Origin: Burkholderia pyrrocinia
Lineage (GTDB): Bacteria > Pseudomonadota > Gammaproteobacteria > Burkholderiales > Burkholderiaceae
Length of the DNA: 64,000 bases
NCBI RefSeq assembly: GCF_018417535.1
Contig: NZ_CP070978.1
Coordinates: forward strand, 2,852,001-2,916,000
Direction of reading: 5' to 3'
A model generated the notes under the pieces. That model was not told the origin of the DNA, did no database searches, and saw only the letters and a list, made by a program, of their open reading frames with translations. Made by a program: the position numbers and the translations under genes. Below, piece after piece: positions 15,889-24,964 of the stretch. Within the stretch, counting starts at the first letter, position 1. Every line of letters starts with the position of its first letter.

Positions 15889-17820
15889 TCAGGCCGTCAA
15901 CGCGGTCGCGCGTTTTTCGCGGCGTATCGCGTGTGTGATGGCTTCGCCGAGAATGCGCGGCCCATCGACGGTCAAGACCGATTCGGCATGGAATTGCATC
16001 GAGCTGAACGTTGGACCGCGCAAGGCATGCACTTCGCCCGTGCGCGGATCGCGGCTGATGGCCAGCGCGCCGACGCCGTCGATTTCCATTTCGTCCCCTG
16101 CGGTCCGCGCGACATACGTGTTGTAAAAGCCCACGCGCTCACGCCGGCCGAACAGATCGATCTCGACCTGGATGCCCTGATTGGGCACCTCGCGCCGCAC
16201 GAGCGGAATGCCGAGGATGGCGTTCAGGACCTGATGGCTCAGGCAGACGGCCATGAACGGCTTGCCCTCGTCGATGAGATGCCGCAGCCACGTATAGAGG
16301 CGAGCGATGCGCGGATCGCCGACGTCGCTCGGGTTTCCCGGGCCCGGCCCCATGACGACGATGTCGTAACGCGCAAGGTCCACCGCGTCGTGAACGCCGC
16401 GCACTTCGGTGGCGAGGCCGAGCGACGACAGTTGCTGGGCGATCATCGCCGTGAAGTGATCTTCGGCGTCGATGATGAGCGCGCGGCGGCCGCTTAACTC
16501 AGCCAACTCATCGGCCATCTCGCGTTGTCGCGCGCCATATGGCCGAAACCAGAAGTCCGCGATGCCTTTGTTGCGCTCGCGCAGCGCCGCCTGCACCGAT
16601 GGATGCTGTCCGAGCACCGGGCCGGCTTCCGGCGGATCGAATGCGTTCGATAGCGCGGCCACCTTGGCATGCGTCTCCATCACTTCCGATGCCGCGTCCG
16701 AATGCCGGACGAGCGTCGAGCCGACGCCGATGCGAACGTGGCCGGCGCGGTCGATCTCCGCGGTGCGGATCAGGATGGCGGAGTCGAGCGTGCGCTTGCC
16801 GCGCGCATCGCGGCCGATCAGCGCTGCAATGCCGCTGTAGTAGCCGCGGCCGGCCTGCTCGTGCCGCACGATCACGCGGGTCGCGCTTTCGATCGGACTG
16901 CCGGTGACCGTCGGCGCAAACATCGTTTCGCGCAGCAAATCGCGGACATCGGCCTCGGTGTGCCCGACGATGAAATATTCGGTGTGGGCGAGCCGCGCCA
17001 TCTCGCGCAAATGCGGCCCCGTGACCTGCCCACCGGCCGGGCAGATGCGCGCCATCATCTTGAGCTCCTCGTCGAGCACCATGTACAGCTCGTCGGATTC
17101 CTTGCGATCGCCGAGAAAAGCGTTGATCCCGTCGATCGTCGGCCCGCTCTGCGGATATCGATAAGTCCCGCTGATCGGGTTCATCGTCGCGCGGCCTTCA
17201 TGCAGCGTCAGGTGGCGCTCCGGCGTGGCGCCGACGAACGTGCGCTCCCCGGTATGAATCACGAAGATCCAATACGCGCCGACTTCCCGGCGCATCAGAC
17301 GCTTGAAGACCGCCAGCGCCTTGGCGGGCGAATAGTCGTCGAGATCGCCCTCGAGGGTGCGCTTGATGACGAAGTTCGAGCCCGCGCCGGTGCCGATCTC
17401 GTCGGTGATGACGCGCTCGACGATCTGGGCGTAGGTTTCGTCGTCGATATCGAAGTGACGATCGCCGAGCGCGGTATCGACATCGGGAATGGCAGCGAGC
17501 GCAAGCGGCGCGGACACCGTTTCGTGCTCGTCGCAGGTGATGGCGACGAGCGGAGCGCCGTCGTCGTGTGTTTTGAAGCCGCGCTCGTGCAGCTGCCGGT
17601 ATGGCACGAGCACAAGCAGCTCCTGACGGTCCGCGCCCGCCTTCGTCGGCGCGGCCAACGGAAGCTCGGCCAGGGAGGACGGATAGGAAACCGCGCCGGC
17701 GAAGACGTCGATAGTCGCGCGCTCCCCAGCGCTACCCGTCGAACGTGCGATCAACGCGAAGCACGGCGCTTGTCCATTCTGGACGCGATCGAAAAGGTTG
17801 CGGTTCGGAGCGGCGTTCAT
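15889..17820 (-). CDS. phzE: 2-amino-2-deoxyisochorismate synthase PhzE
   Basis: A 643-residue fusion enzyme converting chorismate and glutamine to ADIC, the first committed phenazine step. Residues 1 to about 420 are the chorismate-utilising domain; the signature segment is [11 protein letters not shown] and later VTGSPIESA and [12 protein letters not shown]. The C-terminal class I glutaminase has the nucleophile in [12 protein letters not shown] and the His/Glu pair in MQFHAES. Start ATG 17820 overlaps the phzD stop by 4 bp. Length and domain order match known PhzE proteins (about 630-640 residues). Confidence 0.95.
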   Translation of the reverse strand: MNAAPNRNLFDRVQNGQAPCFALIARSTGSAGERATIDVFAGAVSYPSSLAELPLAAPTKAGADRQELLVLVPYRQLHERGFKTHDDGAPLVAITCDEHETVSAPLALAAIPDVDTALGDRHFDIDDETYAQIVERVITDEIGTGAGSNFVIKRTLEGDLDDYSPAKALAVFKRLMRREVGAYWIFVIHTGERTFVGATPERHLTLHEGRATMNPISGTYRYPQSGPTIDGINAFLGDRKESDELYMVLDEELKMMARICPAGGQVTGPHLREMARLAHTEYFIVGHTEADVRDLLRETMFAPTVTGSPIESATRVIVRHEQAGRGYYSGIAALIGRDARGKRTLDSAILIRTAEIDRAGHVRIGVGSTLVRHSDAASEVMETHAKVAALSNAFDPPEAGPVLGQHPSVQAALRERNKGIADFWFRPYGARQREMADELAELSGRRALIIDAEDHFTAMIAQQLSSLGLATEVRGVHDAVDLARYDIVVMGPGPGNPSDVGDPRIARLYTWLRHLIDEGKPFMAVCLSHQVLNAILGIPLVRREVPNQGIQVEIDLFGRRERVGFYNTYVARTAGDEMEIDGVGALAISRDPRTGEVHALRGPTFSSMQFHAESVLTVDGPRILGEAITHAIRREKRATALTA

Positions 17821-18440
17821 GCCAGCGCCTCCTCGGTGCTCACCACCTTGCCGCAGCGCCGGGCCACGTATTCCAGGGCCTGGTGATGATGGTCTTCGGA
17901 AAAATCCGCCACGCCATCGGCGACGAAGAACGGTTGAATGTCGTTCGTGAACGCATCGACGGCCGACATCATTACGCCGATGTGCGCGTAGACTCCACAC
18001 AGCATCAGCTGATCGCGACCGCTCTCCTGCATGCGCTCGCGCAGGCCGGTGCGAAAAAATGCGCTGTAGCGCCACTTCGTGAGCATCCAGTCCTCCGGAG
18101 ACGGGCCGACGGCCTCGGCGACGTCCCGATCGGCCGGCTTCGTCTCCATGCCCGGCCCCCAAAAATCGCGCAGCAAACCGCGTTCCTTCTCCGTCATGCG
18201 CCCGGGATGGGCCGTGTATGCGACGGGAATGCCGGCCTGCTTGCACCGTTTGCGCAGCGACGCGACGTTGGTCGTCAACGTCTCGCGCAGCGTCGGCGGC
18301 AACGGAGAAAGGAAATAGTTCTGCATGTCATGAATGAGCAGCAACGCGCGCGATGGATCGACACGCCATGACACGACGTTCTCGGGCAGGCTGCTCGAAT
18401 CGGGCAGCGCGTACGGTTGAATCGAAGGAATACCAGCCAT
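17817..18440 (-). CDS. phzD: Isochorismatase-family PhzD
   Basis: A 207-residue hydrolase that splits ADIC into trans-2,3-dihydro-3-hydroxyanthranilate and pyruvate. Landmarks are the catalytic Asp in [10 protein letters not shown], the Lys in [10 protein letters not shown], and [18 protein letters not shown], where the usual isochorismatase Cys nucleophile is absent, as in PhzD. The start is ATG 18440; GAGGAGACG precedes it. The length is exactly that of characterised PhzD proteins. Confidence 0.95.
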   Translation of the reverse strand: MAGIPSIQPYALPDSSSLPENVVSWRVDPSRALLLIHDMQNYFLSPLPPTLRETLTTNVASLRKRCKQAGIPVAYTAHPGRMTEKERGLLRDFWGPGMETKPADRDVAEAVGPSPEDWMLTKWRYSAFFRTGLRERMQESGRDQLMLCGVYAHIGVMMSAVDAFTNDIQPFFVADGVADFSEDHHHQALEYVARRCGKVVSTEEALA

Positions 18441-18463
18441 TCGTCTCCTCCATTGAGTATGCG

Positions 18464-18961
18464 TTAGCTCGGTAGACCATCCCGGCGCACTTCGGGAACC
18501 TCGATACCCAACGAACGGAATTGCTCGCAAGGGTTCATGAATTCGCGCTGTTCCTTGATCAGTCCGTTTTCGAAGCGGAACGAGTGAAGGAAGTGATTGC
18601 GGTAATGGCCTTGGGGGTAGCCGGGGAAAATAATCGCGCCTTCGCCGCGGCACTCGACCCAGAACCAGTTCGGGTCTTGCGTCTCGAAGATCTGGATGTC
18701 GGTCCAGACCCAGTCGGGGAAGCATTGCAGCGACCACACGGCGTGCTCGCCGAGCTTCTCGCGGCCGCGAATCACGATCGGCTGGCCGCTGTCGGTAGTC
18801 CACAGACCGCCGACGCCATCTTCCGCGAACAGCAGGTGGCGCTTGAGCCGCGCTTCGCCACGCGTGTGCATGTACTGCTCGACGATCTTGCGGTTGTGCT
18901 GCCGGACCGCGACGTGCGCGTGAGTTTCCGACTGGTTTTCGAGGGATTCGACGTCTGACAT
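18464..18961 (-). CDS. phzB: Phenazine condensation protein PhzA/PhzB (single copy)
   Basis: A 165-residue protein of the SnoaL/NTF2-like fold that promotes head-to-tail condensation of two ketone intermediates to form the tricycle. Landmarks are [34 protein letters not shown] and [21 protein letters not shown] sequence ([11 protein letters not shown] here). Start 18961 has AGGAGC upstream; the ATG is preferred over the longer frame to 18979. Only one copy is present, as in other Burkholderia clusters; pseudomonads carry a phzA/phzB pair. Confidence 0.93.
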   Translation of the reverse strand: MSDVESLENQSETHAHVAVRQHNRKIVEQYMHTRGEARLKRHLLFAEDGVGGLWTTDSGQPIVIRGREKLGEHAVWSLQCFPDWVWTDIQIFETQDPNWFWVECRGEGAIIFPGYPQGHYRNHFLHSFRFENGLIKEQREFMNPCEQFRSLGIEVPEVRRDGLPS

Positions 18962-19018
18962 GCAAGCTCCTGAAGTCAAAGAGGACCGCCCCGCCGGGAG
19001 CAGGGAAGCCGCACGGGA

Positions 19019-20302
19019 TTACACGAGGTAGCTGATTTCGCGCGGATCGAGGCCTACGAGCGCGCGACCGTAGACGAGTTGCGGAATGCCCATCCCGAAG
19101 CCCGCGTGGCGGCTCGCCACGTTCAGATCGCGCCAGATCAACTGCAGCGGATTGGATTCCATGAAGGCGGCGCTTCCGTAGGCCGTCATGAGGCGATCGA
19201 TGGCCTCTCGGCACAGGCGCGTGACGCGCGTCGATTCCATCCGAAAGCGCGAACGCGTCACTTCATCGGGCAGGACGCCGGCCAGTGCATGGTGTTCGAC
19301 CGTTTCGACGATGCGGCGGGCGTGCAGCCGCGCGCCGTCGATCATCATCGACGCTTCGGCGAGATCGGTCTGGAACGCGGGCGAAACAGCCTGGCTCTTG
19401 AACGTGGACGAGGCGACGCGGCGCTCGTGAGCCTGATTGCGCACGAGTTCCAGCGCGTTTACGATCGCCCCGAGCTGCGGTCCGAGCAGACCGATCGACA
19501 GCAAGCCCGAGAACGCGCCGCTATATAGACGGTGCCGTTCCGACGGCAGGCGGGACCGGCCCTGCACGATCGGCGCGTAAGGCGTCACGCGATGGCGCGG
19601 AATGAACAGCCGGTTCGCCACGACGGTGTTGCTGCCGGTGCCGCGCATGCCCGTGATATGCCAGGAGTCTCGGACTTCGAGCTCGCTCATCGGCATGAGG
19701 ACCAGGTTGATCGTCTCGTCGTCGGCATCGACGCCTTTCGGGATCAGCGCGCCGATCCATTCGGCGTGCAGGCTGCCGGATGCGTAAGCCCACTCTCCCG
19801 TCACCACGACACCGCCGTCGACGCGTTCGACCTGGGCGCGCGAAGGCGCAATGATGAGCGCGGTGCGCGTGTCGCGGTTGCCGCCCCACACGTCGTCCTG
19901 CGTGCTCTCGGGGAAGTGGGCGATCATGTAGTTGCCCATGTTGAGCACGCTCGTGACCCACGACGCCGAGCAGCAGCCGCGCCCCAACTCGTAGCAGACG
20001 TCGAGCAGCGTGGCGGGACCCGCTTCGTAGCCGCCGAGCCGGCGCGGTGTGAAGAGCCGCATCAGCCCCGCCTCGGTAATGGCGGCGACGGCACGCTCGG
20101 ACAGGCGGCGCTCGGTATCGGCAGCGCGCGATTCTTCCGCGAGCACGCTGGCGACTTCTGCCGCCTTCGCGATCAATTGCTCATGCTCGGCCACCGAGTC
20201 ATCGAGCGCAATGGCATCATGTCCGGCCGAATTCCCTTTCTGCAATGTGCGTTCATTTGTCATTTCACGAGTCATCCACTGGGAGGTCAGTATCGTGCTC
20301 AC
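19019..20302 (-). CDS. Group D flavin monooxygenase (acyl-CoA dehydrogenase fold), probable phenazine hydroxylase
   Basis: A 427-residue protein of the acyl-CoA dehydrogenase superfamily. It resembles reduced-flavin-dependent oxygenases such as HsaA, HpaB-C2 and Dsz[16 protein letters not shown] in the N-terminal helical domain, [14 protein letters not shown] and [15 protein letters not shown] in the beta-domain, and [12 protein letters not shown] near the C-terminus. These enzymes hydroxylate aromatic rings using FMNH2/FADH2 supplied by a partner reductase; no such reductase gene is in the operon. It is the first gene of the leftward phz operon, starting at GTG 20302 with GGAG 5 nt upstream. 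A role as the phenazine ring hydroxylase is inferred. Confidence 0.8.
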   Translation of the reverse strand: MSTILTSQWMTREMTNERTLQKGNSAGHDAIALDDSVAEHEQLIAKAAEVASVLAEESRAADTERRLSERAVAAITEAGLMRLFTPRRLGGYEAGPATLLDVCYELGRGCCSASWVTSVLNMGNYMIAHFPESTQDDVWGGNRDTRTALIIAPSRAQVERVDGGVVVTGEWAYASGSLHAEWIGALIPKGVDADDETINLVLMPMSELEVRDSWHITGMRGTGSNTVVANRLFIPRHRVTPYAPIVQGRSRLPSERHRLYSGAFSGLLSIGLLGPQLGAIVNALELVRNQAHERRVASSTFKSQAVSPAFQTDLAEASMMIDGARLHARRIVETVEHHALAGVLPDEVTRSRFRMESTRVTRLCREAIDRLMTAYGSAAFMESNPLQLIWRDLNVASRHAGFGMGIPQLVYGRALVGLDPREISYLV

Positions 20303-20910
20303 AGCATCTCCACAATAAATTTATAATCTTTATTGTTGAAAAATATAAAACAATAAGGGGCGAGAAAAATTTAAATGCCAATTAACCGGGAAATCTACGC
20401 AAATGAGATCGGACACTTTTAGTGGGTGCACTTGGTATTGGAAAATATCGTGCGCCAGTAGCCATGAGGCCCGCATCCAGATTTGTCTGATCAGTCAAAA
20501 AATACGCATTTCTTTCATAAAATATAAATACTCCTTACAATCTCTCTAAAGTGACCGGGGATGTCAATTCCTTCGCAAACCAAGCCGCCTCGTCGATTTC
20601 CAGTTCAAAGCCTGAACGATAGAGTAGCGCGGTGCCTCTGGACACAACGGGGTGTAAATTCCACCCAATTATTTTTCGCATTCCTGTGAGCACCATATAT
20701 AGCACGGATAACAGTAGGATAAACTTAATAAATTATCACCTGTCAAACTTGACGGGTGGTGCCTCGCTCGGCTTAATGAGACAGTGAATGAAATAGATTT
20801 TTATATTATTTAAAAAAGACTTCTCGGTATGCCCGAAGCGGCTCTAGCTGTATTGTCAGTTATTCGGCAGATGGACGAGAGAGGGCAACGTGAGCACGCA
20901 AGCCATTCGC
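20303..20910. other. AT-rich promoter region upstream of the phenazine operon
   Basis: No credible gene is seen in this 608-bp stretch. About 20310-20560 and 20690-20830 are AT-rich (for example TAAATTTATAATCTTTATTGTTG near 20316). It should carry the promoter of the leftward phz operon, and it contains the dyad listed at 20739. Beyond about 20840 the sequence merges into IS6 debris. Confidence 0.55.
20739..20756. promoter_or_regulatory. Lux-box-like dyad upstream of the phz operon
   Basis: CCTGTCAAACTTGACGGG reads as an imperfect dyad (14 of 18 positions symmetric; CCTGTCAA faces TTGACGGG). The size and CTGT...A ends recall lux/cep boxes bound by LuxR-type quorum regulators, which often control phenazine genes. 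It lies about 440 bp upstream of the first phz gene, far for direct activation, and no luxR or luxI gene is in the window. Confidence 0.3.
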
Positions 20911-21057
20911 TTACGCTGCCAAGCGGGCGCACGATGCCTGTTCCCAAGCCTCCCTCGCCTGGGCTCGGACCACGCGTTTCCGTTTCGCATCACGGTGATA
21001 ACGGCAGCCCATGAACAGGTTGGAAACCTGGCCGTGGACTGACGCGAATCGCTGCAG
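20911..21057 (-). mobile_element. IS6-family transposase remnant (C-terminal end)
   Basis: The leftward reading RFASVHGQVSNLFMGCRYHRDA, continuing to AREAWEQASCARLAA and a stop at 20911, matches the C-terminal end of IS6-type DDE transposases (F-x-S-V-H-x-x-x-x-N-L-F ... A-x-x-x-W). Only about 48 residues remain, and no terminal inverted repeat was found. It directly abuts the dnaE2 fragment. Confidence 0.65.
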
Positions 21058-21060
21058 TTG

Positions 21061-21760
21061 ACGCGTCGCTTCCCGGAGAGCCACGCGGCCAGCTTCGCGC
21101 TGCTCGTCTACTCGAGCGCGTGGCTGCATCGACACGAGCCGGCCGTATTTCTGGCCGCTGCTCAACAGCCAGCCGATGGGTTTTTACACGCCGTCGCAGC
21201 TGCTGCAGGACGCGCGACGCCGCGACGCCGCGGCGTTGAGGTGCTGCCCGTCGACGTCAACGTGAGCACGTCGGATTCCGCGATCGAAGGACCGACGACG
21301 TCGGCGCCCGTGCGCCTCGGCTTCTCGCTGTTGCGCGGCATGCGCGAGGATGTCGCCGGCCGCATCGAGCTCGCACGCGCGGCGCGGCCATTCGTCGACG
21401 TCGCGGACCTCGCGCGCCGCGCGCGGCTTGATCGGCACGACCTGCAGGTGCTCGCGCGCGCGAACGCACTTCGCTCACTCGCCGGCGGCAACCGACGCGC
21501 AGCGCTTTGGCTCGCGGCAGTTGCCGTGCCTGATCGAGATCTACTGCGCGGCACCGAACGCGATGACGCGGTGCCGGCACTGCCGCAGGCGTCCGAAGGC
21601 TCGGAGATCGTGACGGACTATCGCGCGATGGGTTTCACGCTCGGCCGGCATCCGTTGGCGCTGCTGCGCGATCGCCTAACGCTCGATCGCCTGAAGCCGG
21701 CCGACCAGCTGGAGATGCTGCGCAGCGGACAGCTCGCGCGCGTGCGGACTGGTGAACGTG
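21061..21760 (+). pseudogene. dnaE2: Frameshifted dnaE2 (error-prone DNA polymerase) fragment
   Basis: The rightward reading starts RRFPESHAASFALLVYSSAWL, a DnaE2/ImuC landmark. It shifts frame for LLNSQPMGFYTPSQLLQDARRR, returns for GVEVLPVDVN and VRLGFSLLRGM, and continues through PFVDVADLARRARLDRHDL to YRAMGFTLGRHPL. A further shift gives ACGLVNV. So about 230 C-terminal residues of a >1000-residue polymerase survive with at least three frame changes. The gene is dead. The 5' break coincides with the IS6 remnant, suggesting that insertion and deletion removed the rest. Confidence 0.85.
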
Positions 21761-22185
21761 GGCGCACCGACAGCGTTGCAACGCATCCACTTAGGAAGAT
21801 CTGCGTCCCGTTCTGCCTTGGCTTTCGCGAGCACTGCTACACATGCCTTTTCATTCGGCGAATCGAAGCAATTAATGGCAGTGTCGTAGTGCAGGCTTTT
21901 CACGTCGGAGTCAAGGGACGTACATTCAGCTTTCAAAGTAGATGTGATCCCCGGCTTGTCGCAATTTTCTCGATAGAACGCCGGCGTAAAGTCGAATCGT
22001 CCACTCTCAGGGCCCGGACCGCGATACATCACAGTCATACACGAATCTTGAGAATCCGAGAAACAGATCGTGCAAAGAGTATCGAGACTGCATCGGCGAG
22101 GAGCGCTTCGAACGCTATCAGGTGCGTATGCGTAACGAGTACCGTTATCCGCTTGATTGAGCACGAAAGGGGCGGCAACAGACAA
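21676..22185 (-). CDS. Hypothetical Cys-rich protein, C-terminus probably artificial
   Basis: A 169-residue frame opening at TTG 22185, not recognised. Residues 30-135 look protein-like, with paired cysteines (LCTICFSDSQDSC, REN-C-DKPG, KAEC, AINCFD, EKACVAV) and an acidic, soluble character. The last 30 or so residues are antisense to the dnaE2 fragment, so the original C-terminus was probably lost in a rearrangement. It may be the stump of a secreted disulfide protein; there is no clear signal peptide or ribosome site. Confidence 0.35.
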   Translation of the reverse strand: MSVAAPFVLNQADNGTRYAYAPDSVRSAPRRCSLDTLCTICFSDSQDSCMTVMYRGPGPESGRFDFTPAFYRENCDKPGITSTLKAECTSLDSDVKSLHYDTAINCFDSPNEKACVAVLAKAKAERDADLPKWMRCNAVGAPTFTSPHARELSAAQHLQLVGRLQAIER

Positions 22186-22356
22186 CCGAACCTAACGCCA
22201 CCGCGCCACATCTCGACTCTACCGCGCCCTGACGCTGGGGCATGTAACGGTCGCGAGCTCCCGTTGTCGATGCGCAGCCTCCCAATCATGAAGCGTAGCC
22301 ACACCGGGGAGCCTCTTTCCGTTTGGCCCGGTGGGTTCAGAAAGTCAGCGGATAAG

Positions 22357-22758
22357 CTATCCGAAAACCCGAGCCCATACCGCCCGAAGGCGTCGCGCGC
22401 GGTCTTCGAAGAGATATGAGGCCGCCAGCGTCAAGAGACCTGAAATTGCACCCGTCACGATGTGCTCGACATAGGGGATACGGTAGTGACTCGTGTGCGA
22501 GTAGGCGTCGCCCAACATTGTCAGGGCGCCAACGACCAGCGCATTGCCGTATCGATGCGTGTAGAGTTTCGCCGCAGGCGTGAAAGTCAAAAGTACAGCC
22601 AGGAGTCCGGTAAGCAGACCTGTATGAAATGCAATAGTCCAGTGGGCAAGGCTCATGATATTGCCCCAGCTCCCCGGCATGCAGGTCATGCACGCACTGG
22701 TCGGCTGCCAGAAACGCTGGATAAACAGTCTGACGCGGTGCTTCCACTCGGTTGACAT
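22357..22758 (-). CDS. Small hypothetical membrane protein
   Basis: A 133-residue protein of no known family to me. It has an N-terminal basic segment with a CMTC pair. Hydrophobic stretches follow around residues 36-62 (FHTGLLTGLLAVLLTFTP), 70-85 (YGNALVVGALTMLG) and 96-118 (YVEHIVTGAISGLLTLAASYLF). The end is basic (RARRLRAVWARVFG), suggesting three membrane helices with a cytoplasmic tail. The start at ATG 22758 is preceded by GATGGGAA. It is an isolated gene in a rearranged area. Confidence 0.55.
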   Translation of the reverse strand: MSTEWKHRVRLFIQRFWQPTSACMTCMPGSWGNIMSLAHWTIAFHTGLLTGLLAVLLTFTPAAKLYTHRYGNALVVGALTMLGDAYSHTSHYRIPYVEHIVTGAISGLLTLAASYLFEDRARRLRAVWARVFG

Positions 22759-23155
22759 GATGCATTCCCATCAATGCCGTCGCCACGGCCGACGCCACCA
22801 CACGTCTCGTTGAAGCAGTTTCCAAACCCTTTAACGAGCTTGCCGCCCTCGTCACGGATGGGTTGACTGTTGGCCGCAGAGGCCGAGCAATAACCTGGAC
22901 ATGGGGGAATACTACTCCACGATCAGACGGCCGCTGTTTCGACCGAGACCCGAACTCAACTCTTGCGTCTATCGGTGCGGTCCCGTCCATGACGGGCATC
23001 GAACGATGCGCTTCCGCGCGAAGTCGACGCCCGGCATCGACCCGTTGCCGACGTTCGAAGTGGCGTCCCGCCAACGGCAGATCACAAAGACAACCGGACA
23101 TCCAGCCGCTCTGCCTCCCGAAATGACGCGACATTGGTTTGCATACCTTGCAGTC
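22759..23155. other. Intergenic stretch without recognised gene
   Basis: Several overlapping frames are open on both strands, but none shows family motifs, consistent composition or a ribosome site. Nothing convincing was found. Confidence 0.5.
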
Positions 23156-23755
23156 CTATGCGACGACCCAGTCGTGGCCAGCAATCGGACCACCCGCTTG
23201 CTGTATGCGACCGCCCGAAACCAGACCGCCAAGATCCACGGATGCGTAGCCAAAATCGTTGACGAGTCCGATCACCACCGCCTTTGCGTCCTGGTCGTCA
23301 CCGGAGACGAAGATGACGCGTTTTCCGTCATGAAACTTCGGGCCCTTGTCGTAGTGCTCCATGCGGATAGCATTGAACGCCTTGACGACGCGAGCCTCTG
23401 GCGCGTGTGCCGCGACGATCTCGCTGGCGCCCGTGCCCCCCAAGTCCGCCAGAACGAGCTCAGGCTCGAGTTGCGTAAAAGGGTTGGTGGTATCCACCAG
23501 AATGCGACCTGCCCAATTGGGCAGCCCATCCAGGGCCGACGGGACTTGAAGCCATGGAACGGCGAGCACGACCAGCTCGAGCCGAGCCACCTCCTGGACC
23601 GTATCTGCCGACGCGTTCGGACCGAGTCCGGCCACGATATCGCCCAAAGCCTGTGGCCCACGACGAGCGCTCAAGGCAACCTCATGTCCTGCTTGAATGG
23701 CACTCCGGGCGATGGACTGCGCTACAGCACCGGCTCCAATAAAACCAATCTTCAT
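23156..23755 (-). CDS. NADPH-dependent F420 reductase-like oxidoreductase
   Basis: A 199-residue protein with an N-terminal Rossmann motif MKIGFIGAGAVAQSIA and an Arg at the NADP phosphate site (SARRGPQAL). The body (LVVLAVPWLQVPSAL, LVDTTNPF, VVKAFNAI, FVSGDDQDAK) matches the F420H2:NADP-reductase/SDH-like group often found in proteobacteria without F420. The start is ATG 23755 with GAGG 7 nt upstream. It is the third gene in a leftward set with two zinc-type reductases, apparently under the divergent TetR regulator. The substrate is unknown. Confidence 0.82.
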   Translation of the reverse strand: MKIGFIGAGAVAQSIARSAIQAGHEVALSARRGPQALGDIVAGLGPNASADTVQEVARLELVVLAVPWLQVPSALDGLPNWAGRILVDTTNPFTQLEPELVLADLGGTGASEIVAAHAPEARVVKAFNAIRMEHYDKGPKFHDGKRVIFVSGDDQDAKAVVIGLVNDFGYASVDLGGLVSGGRIQQAGGPIAGHDWVVA

Positions 23756-23831
23756 TTCGACACCTCAGCGACAACGTAAGTCAACGAAGCCATGCTCGTC
23801 CAGGAGCACGGCACGTGGGAGAACAGCCAGG

Positions 23832-24809
23832 TCAGTTCGATGAGCGCAAGTCGAGCAGCACCTTGCCACCCTTGATTGCGTGCGCGACGGCCTTTTGGAA
23901 GTCCGCAAGCGGATAGACGGCAGCCACAGGCAGCTCAAGCTCGCCGCGAGCCATCAGCTCGGCAGACTCCTTGATTGCGTCCATGATGTACGGCAGATAT
24001 TCGGGAAGGTCGATGTATATGCCGCGCACGACGATGCCGCGCAGATGCAGGTCCACGACCTTGAGCGGAATGATCAGCTCGCCGCTTGTGAACGCATAGC
24101 TCACCAGCGTACCGTTTTGCGACAGCACGTCGATCAGGCGCACCGCAGCCGAACCGCTCAGGCCGTCGATGGCCAGACGGACGTTGCCCGGACCGACCGC
24201 GGCCTTGGCTTTGTCAGTGGCGCCCGGCTCGTCGACGAGAACGATGTCCCCACCGGCTTCTTCCAGTTCCTTGACCAGTTCAGGACGACGTACGAAGTTG
24301 ATGGTCCGCAGACCGCGCTTCTTCGCCAACGCGATCACCGTGCGGCCGATGCCGGAGTTGGCCGCATTTTGCACGATCCAGTCGCCTTCTTTGAGGTCAA
24401 CAAAGCGCCCGAGCAGAAGTACGGCCGTAGGAGGATTGATGCGCAGCATGGCCAGTTGACGTGGATCGACGCTAGCAGGCAGCGCAATCAGCCCCTTGGC
24501 CGGGATCACCAGGCGCTCGCGCCAGGTCAACGCATAAAGCGGGGGCAATACGCGGTCGCCGACCTTCACGTTGGAGACATTCGAGCCTACCTGCAGAACT
24601 CGCCCGACGCCTTCGTTGCCCACGATCGAGGGCAGCGGAGTCGAGTAGGCGAAGCGATTCGTGATGACGGCCAGGTCATTGCCGTTGATGGGGGCATACT
24701 CCATCGCAATCAGGACTTCATCCGGGCCGATGCTGGCCGGCTCCGGAAGATCAACGAGTTTCAGAGTCTCGACGGGGTCGCCGAAAGCGGTGTTCTGGAT
24801 AGCACGCAT
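23832..24809 (-). CDS. Medium-chain zinc-type alcohol dehydrogenase/quinone oxidoreductase
   Basis: A 325-residue MDR protein resembling trans-2-enoyl-CoA reductase/quinone reductase proteins. Segments: MEYAPINGNDLAVI, VGNEGVGRVLQVG, WIVQNAANSGIGRTVIALAKKRGL (NADP loop) and LAIDGLSGSAAVRLIDVL. No catalytic-zinc Cys/His set is evident, so it is likely a zinc-independent enoyl/quinone reductase. Start ATG 24809 is chosen because GAAAGGA precedes it; the frame extends 28 codons further with no support. It lies 155 bp after the first gene of the set. Confidence 0.85.
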   Translation of the reverse strand: MRAIQNTAFGDPVETLKLVDLPEPASIGPDEVLIAMEYAPINGNDLAVITNRFAYSTPLPSIVGNEGVGRVLQVGSNVSNVKVGDRVLPPLYALTWRERLVIPAKGLIALPASVDPRQLAMLRINPPTAVLLLGRFVDLKEGDWIVQNAANSGIGRTVIALAKKRGLRTINFVRRPELVKELEEAGGDIVLVDEPGATDKAKAAVGPGNVRLAIDGLSGSAAVRLIDVLSQNGTLVSYAFTSGELIIPLKVVDLHLRGIVVRGIYIDLPEYLPYIMDAIKESAELMARGELELPVAAVYPLADFQKAVAHAIKGGKVLLDLRSSN

Positions 24810-24964
24810 GGCTTGCGTCCTTTCATAAGATGCTTGGCTGGAAAGCCGAGAGGCAATACTTCGGCGCTCGGCACTCGTTTCGAAATCGTGCAAAGACCGG
24901 GGTGAACGCTACCAGGCCGCCCCTCATGACGAGGAGCGCCTCACATTGCGCAGGACGCGTAGCG

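Noticed and set aside
10566..20302. Pyocyanin-type phenazine cluster
   Set aside because: No PhzM-type N-methyltransferase or PhzS-type FAD hydroxylase is seen; the methyltransferase is LCMT-like and the oxygenase is group D.
22901..23779. 292-codon plus-strand frame
   Set aside because: Its second half is antisense to the well-supported NADP oxidoreductase gene and its first half has no recognisable domain.
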